A DNA stretch of 39,886 nt from Saprospiraceae bacterium (lineage in GTDB: Bacteria > Bacteroidota > Bacteroidia > Chitinophagales > Saprospiraceae): contig JALHQW010000070.1 in the NCBI GenBank assembly GCA_022841745.1, positions 1-39,886 on the forward strand, written 5' to 3'. The notes beneath the pieces are model-generated. The model was not told the origin of the DNA. It did no database searches and was given only the letters and a program-made list of their open reading frames with translations. Below, piece after piece: positions 8,983 to 16,796 of this stretch. The number at the start of each line of letters is the position of its first letter. Within the stretch, counting starts at the first letter, position 1. The position numbers and the translations under genes were made by a program.

Positions 8983-9504
8983 CTATTCAAACTCGATAAA
9001 ACAGCCGACCGATTTAGTCCGCTGAATGGTTGGTGTCCTCCCCTCTTTTATTGCTTGCAAGGCATCCCTCAATTCATGGGAAGTGGCGGTTGCCCTGCGC
9101 TGACCGAGGGCCAAATAGGTATCGTCCACCCTGCCGAGATAGACCAATTCATCTTTGCCATTGTTCCAAACAGCCACTTCTGGGGTGATGGTCGCCCCTA
9201 CCCTTCTGGCCATTGCCTGGTGGGGGTCTTGCCGGAGTTCAAATGGAATTTGGAATTTTTTCCTGAACCGACGGATGCTTCTTTTTTTTGAAAAATGGTT
9301 GGGGAACAAGCCGACGAATTGGATTTGCTCACAGGCGTATTCCTTGTGCAGTTGCCGCAGCGTGGCGGTGCAGTTCTGGGAGATAACACAATCTTCAAGA
9401 AGGAAGATATAAACAGTAAAGGTGTCGGTTGAAGACTGCTGGGCTTGCCCTGCTTGCCAGGTTGTTGAACAAAAAAGGAATAGGAATAGCAAGATTTTCA
9501 TCAT
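8983..9504 (-). CDS. Secreted thioredoxin-fold (redoxin) protein
   Basis: About 173 residues. The start is chosen at the ATG-ATG pair at 9504/9501 because a clear signal peptide begins there (MMKILLFLFLFCSTTW, cleavage near GQAQQ). After it comes a thioredoxin-like fold: a beta strand TFTVYIFLLEDC, a CxxxxxC pair (DCVISQNC) in place of CxxC, LRQLHKEYACEQIQFVGLFPN, and a cis-Pro-like segment GATITPEVAVWN. This resembles redoxin-domain proteins with TlpA/AhpC folds that act outside the cytoplasm. The wide spacing of the cysteines makes ordinary thioredoxin activity doubtful. Partners are unknown; the gene is convergent with the thioredoxin-containing T9SS gene next door. Confidence 0.7.
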   Translation of the reverse strand: MMKILLFLFLFCSTTWQAGQAQQSSTDTFTVYIFLLEDCVISQNCTATLRQLHKEYACEQIQFVGLFPNHFSKKRSIRRFRKKFQIPFELRQDPHQAMARRVGATITPEVAVWNNGKDELVYLGRVDDTYLALGQRRATATSHELRDALQAIKEGRTPTIQRTKSVGCFIEFE

Positions 9505-9560
9505 ACATATGGCTTTCTGATAAAAAATAAAGGCTATGGATTTCCACCGTTTTGGGTGCA

Positions 9561-9588
9561 TTTGTCATGGTCTTTAGGCCATGACAAA
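9561..9588. terminator. Hairpin downstream of moxR
   Basis: tttgtcatgg pairs perfectly with ccatgacaaa (10 bp) around an 8-base loop. It lies between the end of moxR and the start of the redoxin gene, both on the minus strand. There is no long T run, so terminator function is uncertain. The word matches repeats near 833. Confidence 0.4.
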
Positions 9589-9664
9589 GGGGATGCGGAA
9601 GCCTTCAATAATTTCATGGGGAAGCCCTTTAGTCCACTAATTTAACAATTAAACAATTTAACAC

Positions 9665-10741
9665 TCACCTCGGCACTTCAATCTTCTTCAAAATATCGTC
9701 CACTACGTCCTTGGTGTCAAAGCCCTCCATCTCCCGCTCCGGGGTGAGGATGATGCGGTGGTTGAGCACGGGATAGGCCACGTAGCGGATGTCGTCGGGG
9801 GTCACGAAGTCACGCCCGCTCATAGCAGCAATGGCCTTCGATGCCTTGAGGATGGCCAGCGAGGCCCGTGGCGATGCGCCAAGGAACAGGTCGGGATGCT
9901 CACGGGTATGGTGTACCACGGCGGCGATATAGTCGAGCAGTTCCTCCCGGATTTGCACCTGCTCCACCAGTTTGCGGCAGGCCGCCACTCCCATATCGCT
10001 GAAAACAGGCTTTACTTCACCCTTCACGGCCATGTTAAAATCCTCCTTGAACCGGCGCAGGATGGCCTTTTCCTCTTCCAATTCGGGGTATTTCACCTTG
10101 ATTTTGAACATGAAACGGTCGAGCTGCGCCTCCGGCAATTTATAGGTGCCCTCCTGCTCAATGGGGTTTTGCGTGGCCAGCACGAAAAACGGTTGCCGCA
10201 TCGGGTGGGTGGTGCCGTCCACGGTCACTTGCTGCTCCTCCATCACCTCGAACAGGGCTGCCTGGGTTTTGGCAGGGGCACGGTTGATTTCGTCAATGAG
10301 GATGATATTGCTGAACACTGGCCCGGCATTGAACGTGAAATCCGAGGTTTTCATGTTGAAAACAGTGGTGCCTACCACGTCGCTCGGCATGAGGTCGGGA
10401 GTGAACTGGATGCGGCTGAAACCCACGTCCACCGTCTGCGCCAACAGTTTGGCAGTCAAGGTTTTAGCGATACCCGGTACGCCTTCGATGAGTACATGGC
10501 CGTTGCAAAACAGCGCCGCCAAGAGCAGGTCAATCAATTCATTTTGGCCAACAACCACCTTGCGAAGCTCGTTCTTAACGGCTCCCACTGCATGGGTGAG
10601 AGGGGATAGGTCAAGGCGGTTTTGTTGCCACACAGGAATCGCTTCATGGACTGGTTGAATGGGCACAAGTTCCACTTCTTCGGATTGTTCCGGGGCCATT
10701 TCTTCCGGCTGTTGGGTTGGTTCGAGATGTTCGTCTGTCAT
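9665..10741 (-). CDS. MoxR-family AAA+ ATPase
   Basis: 358 residues, a normal MoxR length apart from a ~40-residue acidic, Gln/Pro-rich N-terminus. The Walker A loop GVPGIAKT lies near residues 87-94, Walker B is IILIDEINR, the sensor segment is [13 protein letters not shown], and the C-terminal lid domain follows ([14 protein letters not shown]...PDDI). MoxR ATPases are thought to act as chaperones that mature or insert cofactors, often with a VWA-domain or SWIM-domain partner. No VWA gene is adjacent. A SWIM-domain gene lies 2 kb upstream on the same strand, but strong hairpins and two unrelated genes stand between. The short repeat aaaaatgaaaaatgatgaatg lies just before the start codon. 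Confidence 0.92.
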   Translation of the reverse strand: MTDEHLEPTQQPEEMAPEQSEEVELVPIQPVHEAIPVWQQNRLDLSPLTHAVGAVKNELRKVVVGQNELIDLLLAALFCNGHVLIEGVPGIAKTLTAKLLAQTVDVGFSRIQFTPDLMPSDVVGTTVFNMKTSDFTFNAGPVFSNIILIDEINRAPAKTQAALFEVMEEQQVTVDGTTHPMRQPFFVLATQNPIEQEGTYKLPEAQLDRFMFKIKVKYPELEEEKAILRRFKEDFNMAVKGEVKPVFSDMGVAACRKLVEQVQIREELLDYIAAVVHHTREHPDLFLGASPRASLAILKASKAIAAMSGRDFVTPDDIRYVAYPVLNHRIILTPEREMEGFDTKDVVDDILKKIEVPR

Positions 10742-10784
10742 TTTAGAGAATGATAAATGAAAAATGAAAAATGATGAATGGGGG

Positions 10785-11783
10785 TCAGCACACTTGTTTT
10801 ACCAAAAAAAAGCCATCGCTCCCCTGCGGCTGGTACAAGGGCATTAGAATCATGGCATCGGTTGGGCTTCGGATTTCGCCGTGGCGGTCAAGGGCGAGCA
10901 ATTCACCAGTGACGACGGGCTGGAAGTTCCGGTAGCCGGGCCGCATTTTGAAGCCATCTTCTGCTTTTATCGGGTGTACTTTTACCAGGTCGGCGATTTT
11001 GGGGAGGTTTTTCGAGTATTCCAATAATATATCATCGTGGCGGTTTTCCACGTCCTCAGGTTTCACTGCTCCAATACTGCGCATGCAATTGATGATGGCG
11101 GCGATGTTTCGGTTCACCGACACGGGGTCTTCATGCTGCCCAGCCTCGAAGGCAGCTGCGGCCATTGGCACACCAAAGTTTTCAGTGGTGAAATAGTGAA
11201 GGGTCGTACCATGGATTCCTCGCATCAGCCCTGTGATGACCGGGGCGTGCAGCCCGCTGGCAATGCGGATGCTCTCTGGGTCGTCGGTGGCGATGGCGAA
11301 GATACCGCCACTGGCCGAGGTCGTGTGCAGGTCGAGCAAAACGACCTGGGTGGGCCGGTACTCGGCGATTTCGGCCTCTACGAGGTTGAGGATTTCGAGC
11401 AAGTCTTGGTCTTCGGAATCCAATTCCGAGGGCTGGGCACTTCGGATTCGTTGCACGTTTTCAGAAGTCCATTGGCGGTTCAAGTCTTTGGCAATGAAGC
11501 GTTTGCCTTGGGAAAAGGCCCGCCAATTGCCGATTAGCCCAAACAACCGGCCTTTGTACTGGAAGTCAGGATTGACGATGGATTCCCGGTCGAGCAAGGC
11601 GAAAACAGTCTTCAATGCCTCCACCCCTGCAGGCTCGTTGCCGTGCATGCCTGCCATGCAGATGAAGAGCGGGCCGGCGTCCTGCCCTTCGTAGCGCTCT
11701 ATGATATGTTTGTTGGTAGAAATGATGACAGAAAAATGATGGCAACTACTTAGGAAGGGTGTTTTTTGGGTAAAAATTTTCAA
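10785..11783 (-). CDS. Aspartoacylase/succinylglutamate desuccinylase-like
   Basis: A zinc carboxypeptidase-like (M14/AspA-AstE family) amidohydrolase of about 330 residues. The metal site is visible as GMHGNEPAG (the HxxE pair, near residue 46) and the later LLDLHTT motif. Such enzymes remove an acyl group from an amino acid; the substrate cannot be read from sequence. The start is a problem. The conserved fold begins around NKHIIERYEG, yet there is no ATG or GTG upstream of it. The first Met is about residue 43, too late for the first strand, and the only usual start codon is a TTG at 11783 inside the double-hairpin element. The native start may have been lost or replaced when that element arrived. 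Confidence 0.75.
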   Translation of the reverse strand: MKIFTQKTPFLSSCHHFSVIISTNKHIIERYEGQDAGPLFICMAGMHGNEPAGVEALKTVFALLDRESIVNPDFQYKGRLFGLIGNWRAFSQGKRFIAKDLNRQWTSENVQRIRSAQPSELDSEDQDLLEILNLVEAEIAEYRPTQVVLLDLHTTSASGGIFAIATDDPESIRIASGLHAPVITGLMRGIHGTTLHYFTTENFGVPMAAAAFEAGQHEDPVSVNRNIAAIINCMRSIGAVKPEDVENRHDDILLEYSKNLPKIADLVKVHPIKAEDGFKMRPGYRNFQPVVTGELLALDRHGEIRSPTDAMILMPLYQPQGSDGFFLVKQVC

Positions 11784-11872
11784 ATTTTACCCAAAAAACA
11801 CCCTAAAACGTGGGAGGAGGGAGAAAAAATGAAATTTTTTCTCCCTCCTCCCACGCCCTCCAATGTATTTAC
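11742..11872. repeat. Double-hairpin element, copy A
   Basis: A ~130-bp element made of two hairpins. One is 11757-11803 (19-bp stem, then a mismatch and a few more pairs). The other is 11809-11855 (22-bp perfect stem, loop GAA). The ends carry aactactt on the left and a diverged partner (aatgtattta) on the right. It is the inverted copy of 12554-12685 with the same order of parts. It sits between the FMN reductase stop and the aspartoacylase-like gene. Confidence 0.9.
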
Positions 11873-11889
11873 GAATGATGAACGTTGAA

Positions 11890-12396
11890 TCAGCGCACTT
11901 GGTCGCAGAGCGCCAAAAGTTGCTCGGCTGGGGCGGCTGCAATCTTGCCGTCCTCCACCCAAGCATAAACGTGGCGAAGATACGTCATCCCAAGGTAATT
12001 CGCACTCTCCCGAAATGGCATGTCCAGCCCTTCCACCGTTTCATCATCGTAGCCGACGCTAATGGCGACCATCTCCTTGCCCCGAAGTTGCCTTCCGAGC
12101 GGCTTGCGGATGGTCAGCAGGTCGGAGAGTCGGTCGAAAAACGTCTTCATCACAGCGCTCATCGAGTACCAATAGACGGGCGTAGCAAAGATGAGGATGT
12201 CGTAATTGGCGATGATGCGCTCCATCAGCGGCAGGAAGTCGTCGCCCTCGTTGCGGTGCTCGTAGTCGTAGTAGCTAATGGCATAATCGTTCAGGTCTAA
12301 GATGTCACAGTTGAGCCGTTCGGCCAGGAATTCGGCCACCAAGCGGGTGTTGCCTTTGCTGCGGGAAGTGCCGAGTATGATGATAGGTGAAGGCAT
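11890..12396 (-). CDS. NAD(P)H-dependent FMN reductase-like flavoprotein
   Basis: 168 residues with a flavodoxin-like fold of the NADPH-dependent FMN reductase/iron-sulfur flavoprotein type. The phosphate-binding loop is GTSRSKGNTR near residues 9-18, and the FMN-contacting segment is FATPVYWYSMSAVMKTFFDR near residues 70-89, as in this family. A reductase role on flavin or quinone is inferred; no other domain is present. The gene stands alone between two inverted copies of the double-hairpin element, which isolates it from neighbours and raises the possibility that gene plus flanks moved as a unit. Start at the ATG at 12396. Confidence 0.85.
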   Translation of the reverse strand: MPSPIIILGTSRSKGNTRLVAEFLAERLNCDILDLNDYAISYYDYEHRNEGDDFLPLMERIIANYDILIFATPVYWYSMSAVMKTFFDRLSDLLTIRKPLGRQLRGKEMVAISVGYDDETVEGLDMPFRESANYLGMTYLRHVYAWVEDGKIAAAPAEQLLALCDQVR

Positions 12397-12553
12397 ATTG
12401 GATTGCGGATTGGTTGCCTGGGTTGGGCGGCCATTCCAGCCATTTTCTATATTTTGAGCAAAGTTGTGGGCAAATATGGTAGCGTTGCAGGCTATTTGAA
12501 AATCAAGTTACCAATAAGCAGCAGCACACCTATTTATCAAGCTAAAAATCGAC

Positions 12554-12685
12554 GTAACTACTTTGGAGGGTGCGGGAGGAGAGAGAAAAAATGAAATTTT
12601 TTCTCTCTCCTCCCGCGTTTTGGGGTGTTTTTGGGGTAAAAATTGAAAATTTTTACCCCAAAAACACCCCCTGCTAAGTAGTTAC
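12554..12685. repeat. Double-hairpin element, copy B, with terminal repeats
   Basis: 132 bp bounded by perfect 10-bp terminal inverted repeats gtaactactt / aagtagttac. Inside are two perfect hairpins, both with loop GAA: 12572-12616 (21-bp stem, one strand nearly pure purine) and 12622-12670 (23-bp stem). It is the better-preserved copy. It lies 10 bp from the stop of the SWIM gene and 157 bp upstream of the FMN reductase. No target-site duplication is obvious and no ORF is inside, so it would be a non-autonomous (MITE- or REP-like) element. Confidence 0.9.
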
Positions 12686-12695
12686 AAATCAACAA

Positions 12696-14030
12696 TCAAA
12701 TGCTGGTAAACTGCCCTTCCACCACGGCGCTCAGTGGCGAAAACGCCTCGCCGTCCCAAGTCCCAAAAATGCCGAGCGGCCTGCCGCAACCGAGCGCCAC
12801 CAATTTCCAGCCTTTTTCTGCGGCCACGGCAAGCGGGAGTTGTTTGCGGTCGGCGTCCACCAGCACAAAGTTTTTTTGGTGAAAAACGGGCACGACTCCT
12901 TCCAAAAAAGCGGGAAACCTGCCCAGCCAGGGGTTCTCGGCCAGCCCATCGGCATAGGCATTGGCAAAGGCAATCAGTGTCGGGTGCCCATTGCGGAGCG
13001 AAAAAGGCTCGTTGGCGTACTCGAAAGACTTCAACAAAGCCCGCTGTGGATGTGCTGATGGATAAAAAACGACCTCCGCACGAAGCACTGTTCCTAGTTT
13101 AAAGGTGGTTTCAAAGCCTGCCCCGCCCCAAGAGAAATCCAGTAGCAGTGCGGTTTTTCCCGAACCCGCACCAATAAGCCAAGTGCGGCGGGCGAGCAGG
13201 TTGGCGTCCTCTTCTTCGAGGGTTTGGCCAACCACCAGCCAATGGTCTTGTATGCCTGTTTGCGACAGCACGTCTTCTTTCTTCAAATTGACGCCAGCGA
13301 GCGAAAGAAGGTCGTCCTGCATCGGCTCCGGCAGCGTGTCCAGGCGCTGGAAGGCGCGCAGCAGGAGGTAGATGTCGCCGATTTCGGCGAGGAGTTTTTC
13401 ATGCCAATCGGCCTCGGCCATCAACGCAGGCAACTGGCGGATGCGGCGGGCGAGGGTGCCGAGCTTGGCGTCCACCATACGGGCGGCGAGGTCGTTGAAG
13501 TAGCTGCCAGCCTGCCCTTCCAGCGTGGCGAGGCCCTGCCGGAAGAGGTCGAGCAGCCACGATTCCAGTTCGGCGAGGCCGGCGGCCATTTGCGTCATGC
13601 GCCGTTCCCGGTTCTGTTTTCGTTGCTCCGCAAGGGCGGTTTCTGCTTCGGGACTTCGGCTGGGGGCGGCGTCGGTACTTGTCAACTTATTCGCTTTATC
13701 GCTGCGTTTTTTGAGCCAATCGGCGAGCCAATCGGGCGGGTTGTCCACCAATTGGAACACATGGTTTGCTTTCGTAAAAAGCAACAACAGCCCGATGCCA
13801 TGCTTGCAGGGCAGCCGCCGCACCGGGCAAGAGCAACGGAAGCCCATTCCCTCGAAATCAACTGCTGTGCGATAAGGGTCGGTGGGGTCTCCGATGGTGC
13901 CCCAGATGGCCCGTCCATTGCCCTCCAGCGTGTGCCAGCGCTGCGCATGGGCAACGGACTTGGCCCGCTGCGCCGTGCCTGGGTCGGGGGCAAGGGTGAG
14001 TACGTGGTCGTAGGTGAGTTCCTGTGGCAT
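12696..14030 (-). CDS. SWIM zinc-finger protein
   Basis: 444 residues from the ATG at 14030. The longer reading from 14105 is rejected because it runs through a REP-like repeat. The SWIM zinc motif CxC...CxH appears as CSCPVRRLPCKH near residues 66-77, after an N-terminal ~60 residues typical of the family. The rest is helical, with a DUF-like region rich in Leu/Arg and a C-terminal beta-rich part. SWIM proteins of this bacterial type often sit with MoxR/VWA genes and are thought to bind nucleic acid or protein; function is not established. The MoxR gene lies 2 kb downstream on the same strand, but without direct linkage. Confidence 0.85.
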   Translation of the reverse strand: MPQELTYDHVLTLAPDPGTAQRAKSVAHAQRWHTLEGNGRAIWGTIGDPTDPYRTAVDFEGMGFRCSCPVRRLPCKHGIGLLLLFTKANHVFQLVDNPPDWLADWLKKRSDKANKLTSTDAAPSRSPEAETALAEQRKQNRERRMTQMAAGLAELESWLLDLFRQGLATLEGQAGSYFNDLAARMVDAKLGTLARRIRQLPALMAEADWHEKLLAEIGDIYLLLRAFQRLDTLPEPMQDDLLSLAGVNLKKEDVLSQTGIQDHWLVVGQTLEEEDANLLARRTWLIGAGSGKTALLLDFSWGGAGFETTFKLGTVLRAEVVFYPSAHPQRALLKSFEYANEPFSLRNGHPTLIAFANAYADGLAENPWLGRFPAFLEGVVPVFHQKNFVLVDADRKQLPLAVAAEKGWKLVALGCGRPLGIFGTWDGEAFSPLSAVVEGQFTSI

Positions 14031-14054
14031 GGAGCAAAGGTATTTCGGATTGCG

Positions 14055-14081
14055 GATTAGGTTCCCTTCGGGAATGACAAA
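14055..14081. repeat. REP-like palindrome
   Basis: Reverse-strand copy of the GTCATTCCCGAAGGGAACCTAAT word, 25 bases upstream of the SWIM start codon. Read together with the gene it would code for FVIPEGNLI, which is not part of the native protein. Confidence 0.8.
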
Positions 14082-14222
14082 AGATTTCGGATTGGGCGAA
14101 ACCATTCGATGAACATTTTTTTTGAAAATGTCGGGGGGGCGATTATTTTTGCAAAACCCACGGCGCAGGGTAGCTGGCTACTTGAGTTTGGGAGGTTTCA
14201 CTTCAAAAAAAATATTACGAGC

Positions 14223-14570
14223 ATGGCAATAATGATAACGGACGAGTGCATCAACTGTGGCGCATGTGAACCAGAGTGCCCCAACAATGCCATTTACGAG
14301 GGCGGGGTTGAGTGGACCATCGCTGATGGCACCGCTGTGAAAGGGGACTATGCATTGGAAGACGGCAGTAAGACAAGTGCCAGCGCAAAGCACGAACCCC
14401 GTTCCGATGATTACTACTATATCACGCCCGATAAATGCACAGAGTGCGTAGGCTTCCACGAGGAGCCGCAATGCGCCGCAGTATGCCCAGTAGACTGCTG
14501 CGTGCCCGACCCGGACCGCCGAGAGTCAAAGGACGATCTCTTGGCTAGAAAGGAGCGGTTGCACCTGTGA
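14223..14570 (+). CDS. 2[4Fe-4S] dicluster ferredoxin
   Basis: 115 residues from the ATG at 14223; the longer frame from 14109 adds an unlikely N-terminus. Cluster motif I is CINCGACEPECP near residues 10-21. Motif II is split by an insertion, with CTECVGFHEEPQC and then CPVDCC, as in the YfhL-like/long-spacer ferredoxins common in Bacteroidota. It carries one-electron traffic in the cytoplasm; the partner enzyme is unknown. The gene is monocistronic, with a terminator ~145 bases downstream. Confidence 0.93.
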   Translation: MAIMITDECINCGACEPECPNNAIYEGGVEWTIADGTAVKGDYALEDGSKTSASAKHEPRSDDYYYITPDKCTECVGFHEEPQCAAVCPVDCCVPDPDRRESKDDLLARKERLHL

Positions 14571-14575
14571 TATTG

Positions 14576-14670
14576 TTGAATTGTTTGGTTGTTTGATTGT
14601 TTGATTGTTGAATTGTTAGGGGCACAACAATCAAACAATCCTAGCAATCCTAACAATCGAACAATCCCAA
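14576..14670. repeat. attgttg micro-repeats with 16-bp hairpin
   Basis: Tandem attgtttg/attgttga words are followed by their complements (caatcaaa, caatccta). A perfect 16-bp stem pairs 14595-14610 with 14625-14640 around a 14-base loop. The same words occur at 31393-31440 and 36590-36630. Confidence 0.75.
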
Positions 14671-14714
14671 CCATTGACCAAAATTTAGTTTTCATAGCTT
14701 TAGATTTTTTGTGG

Positions 14715-14742
14715 CCCGTTTGCGCCTGCAGACGGGTTTTTT
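14715..14742 (+). terminator. Intrinsic terminator
   Basis: cccgtttgc pairs with gcagacggg (9 bp, one G-U) around gcct, followed by six T. It is probably the terminator of the ferredoxin transcript. Confidence 0.75.
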
Positions 14743-14844
14743 GTTTGCAGAAGAATCGAAGCCCACGGCAAACAAGATGAATGCTCGAAACAAAAAAAAG
14801 GTAATGGAAGGAGATTCAAAATAAAAGGCAAGCCTTAGAATAAT

Positions 14845-14874
14845 TTGTGATTTTATTCGAAGAAGCTATCTTTG
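14845..14874 (+). promoter_or_regulatory. Consensus promoter of the PA-domain gene
   Basis: TTG at 14845-14847, a 19-base spacer and TATCTTTG at 14867-14874. This fits the Bacteroidota -33/-7 consensus and is the best promoter match noted in the window. The 5' leader would be ~60 bases. Confidence 0.75.
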
Positions 14875-14941
14875 TAATGGAGGTATTTCAATAATTTTAC
14901 GGCTCGCAGAAAATTAACTTTTTAACAAAAATTGAATTAGC

Positions 14942-16681
14942 ATGAAAAAAGCATTTACTCTATTCTTGTTTGTGGTGGCCGCCGTTTGGCAATTGGGGGC
15001 ACAGATACCAACTGAAAGCCCAATACCGGTTTCAGTCCGCATCGAAGCAACTGATGGGTCAGCACGTGTGCTGGATTATGGAAAGCCTGGTGGTTGGTGT
15101 GATACGCTGATTCAGACGGTCTCAGGCCCGATTGAATTGGCTTATGGCTTGGACGAACTTGGCAACGAAACCGATTCATTGCTCTGTGATTCCATGGCGG
15201 CTGACCTTACTGGCAAGATTGCGCTCATCAGCAGGGGAACCTGTGAGTTTGGGTGGAAATCACTGAGGGCACAAGAGGCAGGTGCCATTGGGGTTTTCCT
15301 GTACAATCGCGCATTTATTGGTGAAGATTCAGGGGGACCTATTGGTATGGGTGCAGGGGCAGTGGGAGCTCAAGTTAACATACCCGTGATTATGTTAAGC
15401 AAGGAAGATGGATTGGCGATACTTGAAAAATTAGATGCTGGTGTAACAGTAACTGGTTTTTTTGAGGTTCGTTCATTCGGAGGACCAAGAACTGCCTATT
15501 CCTATCAAACACCACAGGAAGCAATTAAGCCACTTTCTGATGTTGGTGTTACATTCATCAACATAGACAACGGCGCAGCCATCCCAAGTTTAACGGTTAG
15601 CGCAGAATTCACCGATCCTAACGGTCAGGTGTCAACCCTCAGCGAAACACTGACAGATGTGCAGCCACTTTCAGTAAATACAGTAGTAATAGCTGATTCC
15701 TACACACCAAGTGCTGTGGGTACTTACAATGTCCTATTTAAAAACTCCGTGACTTCAGACGAATTGGAGCATTCCTTTGTCATTTCCGATGATCACACCT
15801 TTGCACATGACAACGGCGACCTCATCCCCAATACCAATGGTACCGCAGAATTGGACAGTGCTGGCTTCGTCGATGGGGGGTTCAATTTTCATATTGGCAA
15901 TGTTTACAGAACTGGCCCTGAGCCTGTAACGGCCACCCATGTTACATTTGTGCTGGGAAATCATACAGAGCTTTATACTGGAGACCCGAGTTCCGATGTG
16001 CTGTACATTAATATCCGAAACGCAGATCCTGATGGCAATGGCAGCATACCCAATCCAGCCTCATTCCCAGGTTATAATGGTCTGAACGAAAATGGTGGAC
16101 CACTCATTCCAATTGCATCCACGGAGTATGTTATTCAGGAAACTGACCAAGACTTCCAATTCACTACTATCGAACTGCCCAGCCCAGTTACCCTTGCTGC
16201 GAATAAGATATACTTGGTAACAGTTGAATACGATGGGTCAAATGCTGGCACGGGATTCCCTCCAAAATTTGCTTTCGGGGGTGAAACACCACCTGCAGGC
16301 GAGGTCGGGAGCGTTGTATATTATGGGGATAGCCTCCGCATTAATACCGAGAATTTTTTTAGAAAGAACTTCTTCCTGCGCATGCACTTGGATGGTTTTG
16401 GAACTGGCACTAGCAACCCATTGGACGACAGCAAGGTCACAGTTTCGCCAGTGCCTGCATCAAAATCGGTCAACCTGGAACTGAGCTTGGACAACGTTGC
16501 CCCAGAAGTGGATGTCCGCATCTACGATTTCACGGGACGCATGGTGAGCAACCGCATCTTGGAGAATGTGCAGAAAGGCCGCTTTGGGTTTGATGTGAGC
16601 CGATTCGCAAATGGCACCTATTTCATGGCCATCCATACACCGGAAGGCTTCAGGTCTAAGAAATTCCAAGTGCAACATTAA
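14942..16681 (+). CDS. PA-domain protein with T9SS sorting signal
   Basis: 579 residues. The signal peptide is MKKAFTLFLFVVAAVWQLGA. A protease-associated (PA) domain lies around residues 60-180, with the typical phrases KIALISRGTCEFGWKSLRAQEAGAIG (residue ~73 on) and VIMLSKEDG. It is followed by beta-rich modules and a T9SS type A sorting domain from about residue 500 (VTVSPVPASKSVNLELS to the end). PA domains usually accompany proteases or bind protein ligands, but no peptidase catalytic motif is visible, so a binding or structural role outside the cell is the safer call. It has its own promoter and terminator. Confidence 0.88.
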   Translation: MKKAFTLFLFVVAAVWQLGAQIPTESPIPVSVRIEATDGSARVLDYGKPGGWCDTLIQTVSGPIELAYGLDELGNETDSLLCDSMAADLTGKIALISRGTCEFGWKSLRAQEAGAIGVFLYNRAFIGEDSGGPIGMGAGAVGAQVNIPVIMLSKEDGLAILEKLDAGVTVTGFFEVRSFGGPRTAYSYQTPQEAIKPLSDVGVTFINIDNGAAIPSLTVSAEFTDPNGQVSTLSETLTDVQPLSVNTVVIADSYTPSAVGTYNVLFKNSVTSDELEHSFVISDDHTFAHDNGDLIPNTNGTAELDSAGFVDGGFNFHIGNVYRTGPEPVTATHVTFVLGNHTELYTGDPSSDVLYINIRNADPDGNGSIPNPASFPGYNGLNENGGPLIPIASTEYVIQETDQDFQFTTIELPSPVTLAANKIYLVTVEYDGSNAGTGFPPKFAFGGETPPAGEVGSVVYYGDSLRINTENFFRKNFFLRMHLDGFGTGTSNPLDDSKVTVSPVPASKSVNLELSLDNVAPEVDVRIYDFTGRMVSNRILENVQKGRFGFDVSRFANGTYFMAIHTPEGFRSKKFQVQH

Positions 16682-16724
16682 TTTTGTTGCTTGTGCTAAC
16701 GGGCACTCAATTGGTGTCCTTAAT

Positions 16725-16768
16725 ATTGGGCTTTGGTTCGGGAACACCGGGCCAAAGCCCAATTTTTT
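16725..16768 (+). terminator. Intrinsic terminator
   Basis: A 12-bp perfect stem, attgggctttgg with ccaaagcccaat, around a 15-base loop and followed by six T. It ends the PA-domain transcript just before nspC. Confidence 0.85.
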
Positions 16769-16796
16769 GACCAGAAAAAGATTCAAAACGCACTGA

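Noticed and set aside
9665-14030. MoxR-SWIM functional operon
   Set aside because: Two unrelated genes and two double-hairpin elements separate them, so only the shared strand supports a link.
14109-14222. Longer N-terminus of the ferredoxin
   Set aside because: The added 38 residues are AT-rich spacer translation, and the family starts at the MAIMITDECINCG methionine.
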